From contig NZ_JAGFNS010000001.1 of assembly GCF_017592555.1 (NCBI RefSeq), positions 318,654 to 382,653 on the forward strand: 64,000 nucleotides of DNA, given 5' to 3'. Position 1 is the first letter of the stretch. Every line of letters starts with the position of its first letter. The position numbers and the translations under genes were made by a program. Below the pieces are notes generated by a model. It did no database searches. It had not been told where the DNA came from and saw only the letters and a program-made list of their open reading frames with translations. Shown here piece by piece: positions 43,063 through 51,981 of the stretch. This DNA comes from Actinoplanes flavus (GTDB taxonomy: Bacteria; Actinomycetota; Actinomycetes; Mycobacteriales; Micromonosporaceae).

Positions 43063-45521
43063 GCTGACAACTCCTCCTGGGTGCACTTCCCCCGGGGTAA
43101 CGGGGCGGATCGTGGCCTCGTTACGCCCTCGGCCGGCGCGCTCGGGAGCAGAGCGCCGAGCCGCTCGGCCAGAAGCCCGGGGCGGTGGTCGCGTTCGACG
43201 GCGGTCCGGGCCCGCCGGCTCTGCGCGGTGTAGCCGGCCGGATCGGACTGGTAGCGGCGCACCAGGGCCGGCACGTCGGCCGGGGCGCAGGGCACCGCGG
43301 CGTCGCCGAACGCGGTCGCGAGACGCGGCGGCACCAGCACCACGCAGCCGGTGGCGGCCGCCTCCAGGGCCGGCCGGGACACCAGCTCGACCGCCTCGTC
43401 CGGCGGGAAGTGCAGGTAGAAGTCGAGCTGCGCGGCGAAGGTGCGGGGGTCCAGGTCGTCCGCCTCGTAGGCCAGCCACGACGGGGGCAGGGCGGACGGC
43501 CGCAGCGGGCTCTCCGGCAGCCGGAGCCGGACGTCGGCCCCGGCGCAGCGGCGCGGCACGTCCAGCGCCGCGCCCAGGTCGCCGGGCCACTCGCCGGCGT
43601 CGCACAGGTCGGTGCCGATGACGGCCGGGCCGTGCGGGTCGGGCAGCGGGCGGGCCACGTCGTGCGGCTCGACGACGGCCGGCAGGTCGAAGGCGGTCAG
43701 CTCCACGCCGTCCAGCAGCGCGCGTACGCCCGGGTCCTGCGGGCACCAGAGGGGTTCGGCGCCGAAGAGCCGGGTGGCCGCCGCACCTGCCGCGTCGACG
43801 GTGTACCGGCGGTCGGCGCCGTCCCGGCGGGCCGGCGCCCGGTCGGCCACCACGAGCACCCGGCCGGGCCGGATCCGGCAGCCGTCCTCCGGCGCGAACT
43901 GGAGCACTTCCGGCTGCCGGACCAGCACCATCTCCGCCTCGACCGGGTCGGTCTCCAGCACCTGGTCCAGTCGACCGGCGTTGATCAGGCGCTGCACCCC
44001 GGGGCTGAGGCCGCGACGCCGCCGGTGCACCGAGCGCAGCGCCTCCAGGTGCAGGATCGCGACGGTGCGGCCGGCCTCGCGCAGGGCGGCGATCTCGGCG
44101 AGCGCGGACCGCTGGACCCCGGCCAGGAACCGCCAGTCGGCGGCCACCACGACGTCGTACCGGCGGGTCGCCGTGCCGCCGCTGAGGTGGGCCGGCGCCA
44201 CGAACGGCCGGTCGGCGCCGGACCGGGCCCGGTGCAACGGACCCTCCGAGGCGTGCCAGCACCGGTACGCCGACATGTACGCGGCCCGCGCCGGGTGCAT
44301 CCAGTAGGCCCGGATCTCGGCGCGCGACAGGGAGCCCTCGGAGAGCCGGACCAGGGCCAGCGTCCGCCTGACCCGGCGGACCGCCCGCTTGCCGAAGGCC
44401 GTCTGGATCCGCTCCAGGAACTCCGAGTCGGCGGCCTTGCGCACCTCGTCGAACCAGCCGATCCGCCCGATCACCGGTTCCCGGCGGAACAGCAGCGACG
44501 ACACGTTGACCCGGCCGCGGCGGATCCCCGGGCGGGTCATCACCAGCTGGTCGGTGACGCTGATCTCCTCCGAGGTGGAGGCCACCACGGCCGGATCGTC
44601 GAGCAGCGGCCGCAGTTGCAGTTCGATCCGGCGCGGATGCGACCAGTCGTCGGAGTCCTGGAAGGTGACGAAGTCGCCGCGGGCCACCTCCAGCGCGGCG
44701 TTACGGGCCGCGTAGGTGCCCCGGTTCTCCGGCAGCCGGATCAGCCGTACCCGGGGGTCCAGGTCCTCGGCGGCGGCGAGGACGGCGTCGTGCTCCGGCG
44801 GCGACGCGTCGTCCACCACGATGATCTCCAGGTCCGGCCAGGACTGGGCGGCGATCGACCGGACCGCGGTGAGCAGGCCCGGTCCGGGCCGGTAGGCGGT
44901 CACCACGACGGTGACCCGTTCACCGCCGGTCTCCGCGGGCTGCCCGGCCGATCCGGCGAGCCGGTCGAACGGGGTCCGCTCGGGGGCGGCCGCCAGCACC
45001 GGCGGCGGGTCCGGGAAGAGCCGGCCGAACCGGGCCAGCCAGACCTCCTCCGGGGCGGATCCGCCGGCGTACGGGTTGGCCAGGTCGATCTCCAGGGCCT
45101 CCCGGGCCGGGGCCGGGATCCGCCGGTACGCCCCGAGCAGCTCCCGGGCCTTCTCCGGGCCCTGCCAGACGTAGGCCAGCTGGGCGTGCAGGGCCTGGTG
45201 CTCGGGCGGGAGGGCGGTCCGCAGCAGCCCGTAGAGGGCCAGTGCGTCGTCCCGGTCGCCGGGCAGCTCCTCCTGGAAGGCGATGGTCTGGGCCAGCCCG
45301 GCGAGCCGTGCCGGGTCGGCCCGGCGCCGCAGCCGGCGCGCGTCACCCGCCCGGGCCGCCTCCAGCGCCTCCTCGAGGGTCACCCCGGCCGCGCGGGCGA
45401 GGACCCGGCGGGCCGCCACCGAACGGGTGCGCATCGCCGAGTTCGGCAGCGACACCTCCGCCCCGGCGCCCGCCAGGGCCACGTGATCGTCCAGCAATGC
45501 GACCGGCTGCGCGTCAGCCAT
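43059..45521 (-). CDS. GT2 glycosyltransferase with helical N-domain and GT-B-like C-domain (paralog 2)
   Basis: 820 residues. The three-part order of the gene at 37484 is repeated: a helical region (about 1-190, with PGDRDDALALYGLLRTALPP and HQALHAQLAYVWQGPEKARE), the GT2 domain (VTVVVTAYRPGPGLLTAVRS at about 203, VVDDAS 235-240, TFQDSDDWSHPRRIE 286-300), and a C-terminal GT-B-like half (YDVVVAADWRFLAGVQRS, RPALEAAATGCVVLVPPRL). Its ATGA overlap with the methyltransferase start suggests a GT2-methyltransferase-acyltransferase operon. Sugar and acceptor are unknown. Confidence 0.85.
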   Translation of the reverse strand: MADAQPVALLDDHVALAGAGAEVSLPNSAMRTRSVAARRVLARAAGVTLEEALEAARAGDARRLRRRADPARLAGLAQTIAFQEELPGDRDDALALYGLLRTALPPEHQALHAQLAYVWQGPEKARELLGAYRRIPAPAREALEIDLANPYAGGSAPEEVWLARFGRLFPDPPPVLAAAPERTPFDRLAGSAGQPAETGGERVTVVVTAYRPGPGLLTAVRSIAAQSWPDLEIIVVDDASPPEHDAVLAAAEDLDPRVRLIRLPENRGTYAARNAALEVARGDFVTFQDSDDWSHPRRIELQLRPLLDDPAVVASTSEEISVTDQLVMTRPGIRRGRVNVSSLLFRREPVIGRIGWFDEVRKAADSEFLERIQTAFGKRAVRRVRRTLALVRLSEGSLSRAEIRAYWMHPARAAYMSAYRCWHASEGPLHRARSGADRPFVAPAHLSGGTATRRYDVVVAADWRFLAGVQRSALAEIAALREAGRTVAILHLEALRSVHRRRRGLSPGVQRLINAGRLDQVLETDPVEAEMVLVRQPEVLQFAPEDGCRIRPGRVLVVADRAPARRDGADRRYTVDAAGAAATRLFGAEPLWCPQDPGVRALLDGVELTAFDLPAVVEPHDVARPLPDPHGPAVIGTDLCDAGEWPGDLGAALDVPRRCAGADVRLRLPESPLRPSALPPSWLAYEADDLDPRTFAAQLDFYLHFPPDEAVELVSRPALEAAATGCVVLVPPRLATAFGDAAVPCAPADVPALVRRYQSDPAGYTAQSRRARTAVERDHRPGLLAERLGALLPSAPAEGVTRPRSAPLPRGKCTQEELSA

Positions 45522-45586
45522 CGGCTCTCCGTCCGTACCCGGTGATGATCCGCTCGGATCAACGCCGGGTGACCGCCCGGGTGACG

Positions 45587-47945
45587 CTAAACCGCTGCCA
45601 GGACGGCCGCCGCCACCCGGTCCCGGTCGGCCGGGGACCAGGTGCCGACCAGGTAGAACGCGTCCACCACGTCGGTGCCGAGAGTGGAGATCCGGGCGGC
45701 CCGGATCTCCGCGCCGGCCTCGTCGAGGGCGTGCGTCACCCGGTACAGCAGGCCGGGCGAGTCGGCGGCGCGCAGCTCCAGCACGACCGCGTCGGTGGCC
45801 ACGTCACGCTGCCAGACCACCCGGGGCGAGGCGGTGCCGCCGCGCGCGCTCATCGCGCGGGCGCGGACCCGCTGGGTCACCGAGACGTCGCCGGCGCCGA
45901 CACGGCGCAGATCGGCCGCGAGAGCAACCGGATCGTACGGCGACCCGTACCGCGGTTGGGTGTAGAACTCGACGATGGCCCGCCCGTTCACCGTGACGGT
46001 GTTGGCGCCCACCACGTCGAGCCGGTGCATGGCCAGGCAGGCGGCCACCCCGGCGAGCAGTCCGCGCCGGTCGGCGGCGGCCACCGCGACCCGGTCGCCG
46101 TCCAGGTGCACCACCGGCAGCGTCCCGTCGAGCAGTTCCGGGTCGGGTTCCGGCGGCTCCGGGAGGGCGCCGGTGTCGAGGGCGGTGTGCACCTTGCCGA
46201 CCAGCTCGGCCATCAGCCGGCCCTTCCAGTCGGACCAGGCGGCCGGACCGGTGGCCCGCGAGTCGGCCCGGGCCAGCGCGTGCAGCAGGTCGACGGTGGC
46301 CGGGTCGCCGATCGCCTCGGCGACCGTGGAGATGGTCTTCGGGTCGCTCAGGTCGCGGCGGGTGGCCACGTCGGGCAGCAGCAGGTGCAGCCGGACCATC
46401 TTCTCGACGCATGCCACGTCGGCGGGCGGCAGGCCGATCCGGGTGGCGATCTCGGCGGCGATCGGTGCGCCCACGATGCTGTGGTCGCCGGGCAGCCCCT
46501 TGCCGACGTCGTGCAGCAACCCGCCGATCAGCAGCAGGTCGGGCCGGTCCACCTCGCGGGTGTAGGCGGTCGCCTCGTAGGCGGTCTGCACCAGGTGCCG
46601 GTCGAGGGTGTACCGGTGGATCGGGTGGTGTTGCGGGAGGCTGCGCATCCGGGCCCACTCGGGCAGCCAGGTGTCGATCAGGCCGTACCGGTCGCAGGCC
46701 TCCCAGGTGGGCAGCAGGCCGGGGCCGGAGCCGAGCAGCGAGACCAGCGCGGCGCGGGCGGCGGGCGGCCACGGGGTGGGCAGCGGCGGGCAGAACGAGG
46801 CGAGCCACTCGCTGGTGGCCCGGGCGATGGGCAGGCGCACGATGGCGGCCGCGGCGGCCACCCGCAGCGACAGGCTGGGGTCGGGCACCGGCCCGATGGC
46901 GGTCCGGGCGAGGACCAGCTCACCGTCCTGTTCGACGACGTCCCGGGCGACCGGGCGGCGGGACGGTGGACCGGACGGGCCGCTTCGGCGGCGGCCGCCG
47001 CGCAGCCGGTCGATGGCGCGCCAGGCGTCGTCGACGGCGTGCGCGATGGTCCGGGCGTCACCGGACACCCGGCGCAGCAGCGTGTCGGTGTCCTCGATGT
47101 CGAGCAGGTCGGCAACGGCCTTGCGTTCCTGGGCGACGAGCCGGTCCACCCGGCGGCCGACCGCCAGGTGCAGGGCGTCGCGGGTGTCGAGCAGGCGCAG
47201 CGTGGCGGCGCGCACGGCGGGCCGCATGGTGTCGGCGATCCCGGCCCGGCCGACGCCGCGCAGCAGGGTGACGTCGCGCAGCCCGCCGCAGGCCTCCTTG
47301 AGGTCGCCCTCGAGCAGGAAGGCCAGCTCGCCGTGGCTGGTCCAGCGGGCGGTGGTGAGTTCCTTGAGCTGCGGCACGAGGCGTACCGCGGTCCGCCGCC
47401 ACTGGTCCGAGGCGGCCGTGATCAGTTCTTCGGAGAGCGCCGGGTCGCCGGCCACGTGCCGGGCGTCGAGCAGCCCGAGGGCCACCTTCACGTCGTCGTG
47501 GGCGACGGAGAGCGCCTCGGGGAGGGTCCGCACCGAGTGGTCCAGGCCGAGGCGGGCGTCCCAGATCGGGTACCAGAGGGCGGAGGCGATCCGGTCGATG
47601 CCGGCCGCGCCGCGGTGCAGCAGCACCAGGTCGAGGTCGCTGTAGGGCGCGCAGTCGCGCCGGCCGAGCCCGCCGACCGCGAGGAGGCTGACCCCGGGCA
47701 GGTGGGACGGGAAGAGCTGCCGGAGCCAGACGTCGAGCGCCGCCGCCCCCCCGGGCCGGGGGGGGGGGGCCCGGGGGTGGGGGTGTTTTTTGGGGGGCCG
47801 GGACGCGCGGCCGTCCCCTGCCGCCGCGCGCCGCCGCCCGCTCGTCGCGGGCGGCGGCGCCGATGTGTTCCTTGAGTTTGTCGAGCGAGCCGCCTGCGGC
47901 CGGGCGCGCCGGAGGGGCCGGCGGCTCGCTCAACGGGTTCGTCAT
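45587..47945 (-). CDS. glnD: GlnD, PII adenylyl/uridylyltransferase (frameshifted near the N-terminus)
   Basis: GlnD senses nitrogen and modifies PII; in actinobacteria it adenylylates GlnK. The start ATG at 47945 lies 4 bases after the glnB stop and gives MTNPLSEPPAPPARPAAGGS, then LDKLKEHIGAAARDERAA. After the homopolymer tract at about 47744-47800 homology continues in another frame: AAALDVWLRQLFPSHLPG, SLLAVGGLGRRDC, YSDLDLVLLHRG (nucleotidyltransferase motif). Then come the HD domain (LLIGGLLHDVGKGLPGDHS, about 45587 + 1.1 kb) and C-terminal ACT repeats (SPGLLYRVTHALDEAGAEIR). No single frame spans both parts. A sequence error is more likely than real gene loss. Confidence 0.85.
47744..47800. 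other. Suspect homopolymer tract inside glnD
   Basis: The stretch consists of runs of C and G (up to 12 G in a row) plus TTTTTT. It is unlike the surrounding coding sequence and falls exactly where the glnD frame breaks. A similar but longer tract forms the right end of the window. I read it as low-quality or mis-assembled sequence. Confidence 0.7.
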
Positions 47946-47949
47946 CGGC

Positions 47950-48324
<375 letters not shown>

Positions 48325-49710
48325 TTAGCCGGAAACCTTCTGGCTGACGGAAGCCTTGCCGTCAGCGTCCACGGTCTCCTTCTGGCCGATGCCGGCGAGA
48401 GCGAACGCGCCGCCGTTGCCGGAGCCCGCGGCCGGGGTGAACTCGTAGCCGGTCTCGCCGTGTGCGGCGATATCGATGCCGCCGACCTCGGACTCCTCGC
48501 TGACCCGCAGGAGCTTGACGGCCTTGAGGGCCAGGGCGAGGACCAGCGCGACCGCGAAGGAGTAGACCGTGACCAGGGCGCTCGCCTCGAACTGGCGGAG
48601 CAGCTGGGTGGCGCCGCCGCCGTAGAAGAGACCGTTGCTGGCGTTGAGGATCTTCTCGTCGGTGATGCCGGCGTTGACGGCGTCGGTGGCGAAGAAGCCG
48701 ATCGCCAGGGAGCCGATCCAGCCGCCGACGAAGTGGACGCCGACCACGTCGAGCGAGTCGTCGTAGCCGAACCGGTACTTGAGGCCGACCGCGAGGGCGC
48801 AGACCGCACCGGCGACCAGACCGATGAGCACGGCCGGCAGCGGGGCGACGAAGCCACAGGCCGGGGTGATGGCGACCAGACCGGCGACCGCGCCGGAGGA
48901 GGCGCCGACCAGGGTCGGCTTGCGGTCCCGGATCCACTCGACGGCGACCCAGCCGAGGAGCGCGGCGGCGGTGGCGACCTGGGTGTTGATGAAGGCGATG
49001 ACGGTGGTGCCGTCGACGGTCAGCTCGGAGCCGGCGTTGAAGCCGAACCAGCCGAACCACAGCAGGCCGGCGCCGAGGGCCACGAACGGCACGTTGTGCG
49101 GCCGCATGTTCTCCTTCGGCCACCCGATGCGCTTGCCGAGCACCAGCACCAGGGCCAGGGCCGCGGCACCGGCGTTGATGTGCACCGCGGTGCCACCGGC
49201 GAAGTCGAGGGCACGGATCGTGGTGCCGATGAAGCCGCCGCCCCAGACCATGTGGGCGACCGGGATGTAGACCAGGGTGAACCAGCCGAGCGCGAAGAGG
49301 ACCCAGCCGCCGAACTTCATGCGGTCCGAGACCGCGCCGCTGATCAGCGCGACGGTGATGACGGCGAACATCATCTGGAAGACCAGGAAGGCGTACGTCG
49401 GGATGCCGGTGTTGGCCCCGAAGAACAGCCACTCCTCGCTGATCTTGGCAACATCGGTACCGAGGTAGTCGAAGTTGCCGATGATGTTCTGGAGGCCCGC
49501 GCTCTCGTTGACACCGAAGGCGAGGGTGAAGCCGTAGACGACCCACAGGACGCTGACGAGCCCGATCGCGGAGAAGCTCATCATCATCATGTTCAGGACG
49601 CCCTTGGACCGGTTGAGGCCACCGTAGAACAGCGCCAGACCCGGTGTCATGAGCAAAACGAGCGCAGACGACAGGAGCAACCAGGCGGTATTGCCGGTGT
49701 TGATCTCCAC
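48325..49710 (-). CDS. amtB: Ammonium transporter AmtB
   Basis: 461 residues from GTG 49710, chosen because GAGGAGG lies upstream (VEINTGNTAWLLLSSALVLL). Eleven membrane segments are expected. Family motifs: MTPGLALFYGGL, DFAGGTAVHINAGAAALALV, NVPFVALGAGLLWFGWFGFN and VVGVHFVGGWIGSLAIGFFA. The conserved pore histidines are H in AVHINAG and H in VGVHFVGG. The cytoplasmic C-tail (GGIDIAAHGETGYEFTPAAG) is typical. It heads amtB-glnB-glnD and carries a GlnR-type operator 116 bases upstream. Confidence 0.96.
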   Translation of the reverse strand: MEINTGNTAWLLLSSALVLLMTPGLALFYGGLNRSKGVLNMMMMSFSAIGLVSVLWVVYGFTLAFGVNESAGLQNIIGNFDYLGTDVAKISEEWLFFGANTGIPTYAFLVFQMMFAVITVALISGAVSDRMKFGGWVLFALGWFTLVYIPVAHMVWGGGFIGTTIRALDFAGGTAVHINAGAAALALVLVLGKRIGWPKENMRPHNVPFVALGAGLLWFGWFGFNAGSELTVDGTTVIAFINTQVATAAALLGWVAVEWIRDRKPTLVGASSGAVAGLVAITPACGFVAPLPAVLIGLVAGAVCALAVGLKYRFGYDDSLDVVGVHFVGGWIGSLAIGFFATDAVNAGITDEKILNASNGLFYGGGATQLLRQFEASALVTVYSFAVALVLALALKAVKLLRVSEESEVGGIDIAAHGETGYEFTPAAGSGNGGAFALAGIGQKETVDADGKASVSQKVSG

Positions 49711-49825
49711 GCTGCCTCCTCTCGGAATAAGGTGTCCTCTCACACCGGACCTGGGGCGGCGTCGCCTGTCGGCCGGTTCGGCGGGAAGCCTTCCGGTCGG
49801 CTGTTTCGAGCACGGTCTACACGCG

Positions 49826-49862
49826 ATTTCCAGAACGTCACGCGTTGTTTCCGACGTGTGAA
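49826..49862 (-). promoter_or_regulatory. GlnR-type operator upstream of amtB
   Basis: On the minus strand: TTCAC-n6-GAAAC-n5-GTGAC-n6-GAAAT (from 49862 down to 49826). This matches the actinobacterial GlnR box gTnAC-n6-GaAAC repeated twice, with a middle spacer of 5 rather than 6. It lies 116 bases upstream of the amtB start. In Streptomyces and relatives GlnR activates amtB-glnK-glnD under nitrogen limitation. The motif is seen; activation here is inferred. Confidence 0.65.
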
Positions 49863-49948
49863 GAAAAGCTCACAGTCGATATGATCAAGCCCCGTGAGCT
49901 GCGACGATATCGCCGTTTTTCGCCCGGGTCGAGGCACTTCCCGCGGGC

Positions 49949-50746
49949 TCAGCGCAACGCGTACTCGAGGATGTGGCGCTCGTAATCGAGGAGGCGGAGA
50001 TCGCGCATCGGGCGGCGCAGATGGCCCTTGTGCACGATCCGTACGAACGCCGGATCACCGGCCGCGGCCATCCGCCGGATCCCCTCGACGTGGTCGACGA
50101 TCCGTTTCCGTATGGTCCGCACCAGCCGGTGCCGGTCCCGCGGGATCAGCCCGTACGCGTCCGCGAACAACCGCAGCCGCCGCGGCCGGTTGGGCCGCTT
50201 CCACCCGAGGGTGTACGAGTCCCGGTCGCTGAACAGGGGCACCCAGGTCCACGCCGCGTAGGCCACGTCGTAGAGCCGGGACCCGGGCGAGGCCAGGTCG
50301 AAGTCGATCAGCGCGAGCGTCCCGTCCGGCCGCCACACCACGTTGTGCGGGGCGGCGTCGTGGTGGCAGATCACCTCGGTGTCCGGCGGGGGCGGCCCGA
50401 ACGAGCGCCAGACCGCGCCGGGCGGGGGGACGAAACCGTACTGCGCGTCGTGGAACATCCGGAGCATGGTGGCGACGGTGACCAGCGCCTCCTCGGTCAC
50501 CCAGTGGGGCGCCAGCGGGTATTCCCCGCACTCGCCGTCCAGGTAGGAGAGGACCTCCCGGCCCTTCTCGTCCATCCCGAGGGCCCGCGGCGAGCCGGTG
50601 AACCCGACCCGTTCCAGGTGATGCAGCAGGCCGTGCACGGCCGGCGTCCACGGCCCCGCGTTCCGCCGGACGGTGTCACCGATCCGGGAGACCGTGCTGA
50701 CGTTGCCACCGTGCAGCGGTATCTCGCGCACCGGCTCATGCGTCAC
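49949..50746 (-). CDS. Aminoglycoside-phosphotransferase-fold kinase
   Basis: 265 residues. The kinase-like catalytic loop is VICHHDAAPHNVVWRPDGTL (D and N of HxDxxxxN) followed by ALIDFDLASPGSRLYDVAYA (metal-binding DFD). The N-terminal ATP-binding lobe is short (HGGNVSTVSRIGDTVRRNAG). Substrate unknown; relatives include choline, homoserine and antibiotic kinases. Nothing here indicates resistance. It lies 37 bases downstream of ftsY on the same strand. Confidence 0.85.
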   Translation of the reverse strand: MTHEPVREIPLHGGNVSTVSRIGDTVRRNAGPWTPAVHGLLHHLERVGFTGSPRALGMDEKGREVLSYLDGECGEYPLAPHWVTEEALVTVATMLRMFHDAQYGFVPPPGAVWRSFGPPPPDTEVICHHDAAPHNVVWRPDGTLALIDFDLASPGSRLYDVAYAAWTWVPLFSDRDSYTLGWKRPNRPRRLRLFADAYGLIPRDRHRLVRTIRKRIVDHVEGIRRMAAAGDPAFVRIVHKGHLRRPMRDLRLLDYERHILEYALR

Positions 50747-50783
50747 TCACGGCCTCCCAGGTTCAGATGACACAACGGTGAGC

Positions 50784-51965
50784 CTACGCGTCCCCACCAA
50801 GGAGGGCCTCGACGAACGCGGCGGGCTCGAACGGCGCCAGATCGTCCGGACCCTCGCCCAGACCCACCAGCTTGACCGGGATGCCGAGTTTCCGCTGCAC
50901 GGCGATGACGATGCCACCCTTGGCGGTGCCGTCGAGTTTGGTGAGCACCACGCCCGTGACATCCACCACCTCGGTGAAGACCCGGGCCTGCTCGAGACCG
51001 TTCTGCCCGGTGGTGGCGTCCAGCACGAGCAGGGTCTCGTCGACCGGGCCGTGCTTCTCCACCACCCGCTTGACCTTGCCCAGCTCGTCCATCAGGCCGA
51101 CCTTGTTCTGCAGGCGGCCCGCGGTGTCGATCAGCACGGTGTCCACGTTCGTGTCGATACCCCGCTTCACGGCGTCGAACGCCACGCTGGCCGGATCTCC
51201 CCCTTCCGGGCCGCGGACGGTCTCGGCGCCGACCCGCTCACCCCAGGTCTGGATCTGGTCGGCGGCGGCCGCCCGGAACGTGTCGGCCGCGCCGAACAGC
51301 ACGGTACGGCCGTCGGCGATCAGCACCCGGCCGATCTTGCCGCAGGTGGTGGTCTTGCCGGCCCCGTTCACGCCGACGACCAGCATCACGGCGGGCCGGC
51401 CGTCGTGCGGGGTGGTCTTGAGGCTGCGGTCCAGCTCCGGCTCGAGGGCCGCGACGAGCTCCTCGGCGAGCTGGTCGCGCACCTCGGAGACGGTCCGGGT
51501 GCCGAGGATCCGGACCCGCTCCCGGAGCCGCTCGACGATCACCTGGGTGGCCTCGACCCCCACGTCCGCGGTGATCAGGCTCTCCTCGATCTCGTCCCAG
51601 TCGTCGTCCTCCAGGTGGTCCCGGGAGAGCACGCTGAGCAGGCCCCGGCCGAGCACCGTCTGGGAGCGGGCCAGGCGGGCGCGCAGCCGGACCAGACGGC
51701 CGACCGAGGGCTCCGGCGTCTCCAGAGCCGGTTTCTCGACGACCGGCTCCTCCACGACCACCGGCGCCGGGGGTTCGATGAGCGGCGGGATCTCCTCCTC
51801 GACCGGCGGCACCGTGGGCGCGACGGGCGGGCGCTCCAGGGTGGTGGTCTTGCCCGGTGCGGGCGGCGGCGGGAGCTCCCGGCGGCGCATCCTCGGCACC
51901 ACCAGCCCGACCGCGCCCACGACCAGGACCACGAGAAGGATCACTGCGGCGACCACGTATTCCAT
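50784..51965 (-). CDS. ftsY: Signal recognition particle receptor FtsY
   Basis: 393 residues from the ATG at 51965 (MEYVVAAVILLVVLVVGAVG), which places a membrane anchor at the N-terminus as usual in actinobacteria. A Pro/Glu-rich linker (about 30-85) precedes the N domain. The G domain shows VVGVNGAGKTTTCGKIGRVL, AADTFRAAAADQIQTWGER, DTVLIDTAGRLQNK and VVLTKLDGTAKGG. It pairs with Ffh (27267) in protein targeting. Divergent from the PhoD-like gene across 16 bases. Confidence 0.97.
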   Translation of the reverse strand: MEYVVAAVILLVVLVVGAVGLVVPRMRRRELPPPPAPGKTTTLERPPVAPTVPPVEEEIPPLIEPPAPVVVEEPVVEKPALETPEPSVGRLVRLRARLARSQTVLGRGLLSVLSRDHLEDDDWDEIEESLITADVGVEATQVIVERLRERVRILGTRTVSEVRDQLAEELVAALEPELDRSLKTTPHDGRPAVMLVVGVNGAGKTTTCGKIGRVLIADGRTVLFGAADTFRAAAADQIQTWGERVGAETVRGPEGGDPASVAFDAVKRGIDTNVDTVLIDTAGRLQNKVGLMDELGKVKRVVEKHGPVDETLLVLDATTGQNGLEQARVFTEVVDVTGVVLTKLDGTAKGGIVIAVQRKLGIPVKLVGLGEGPDDLAPFEPAAFVEALLGGDA

Positions 51966-51981
51966 GCCCGAATCCTGACAG

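Noticed and set aside
49949..50746. Antibiotic-resistance kinase
   Set aside because: The fold is shared by many metabolic kinases, and nothing in the sequence or neighbourhood points to a drug substrate.
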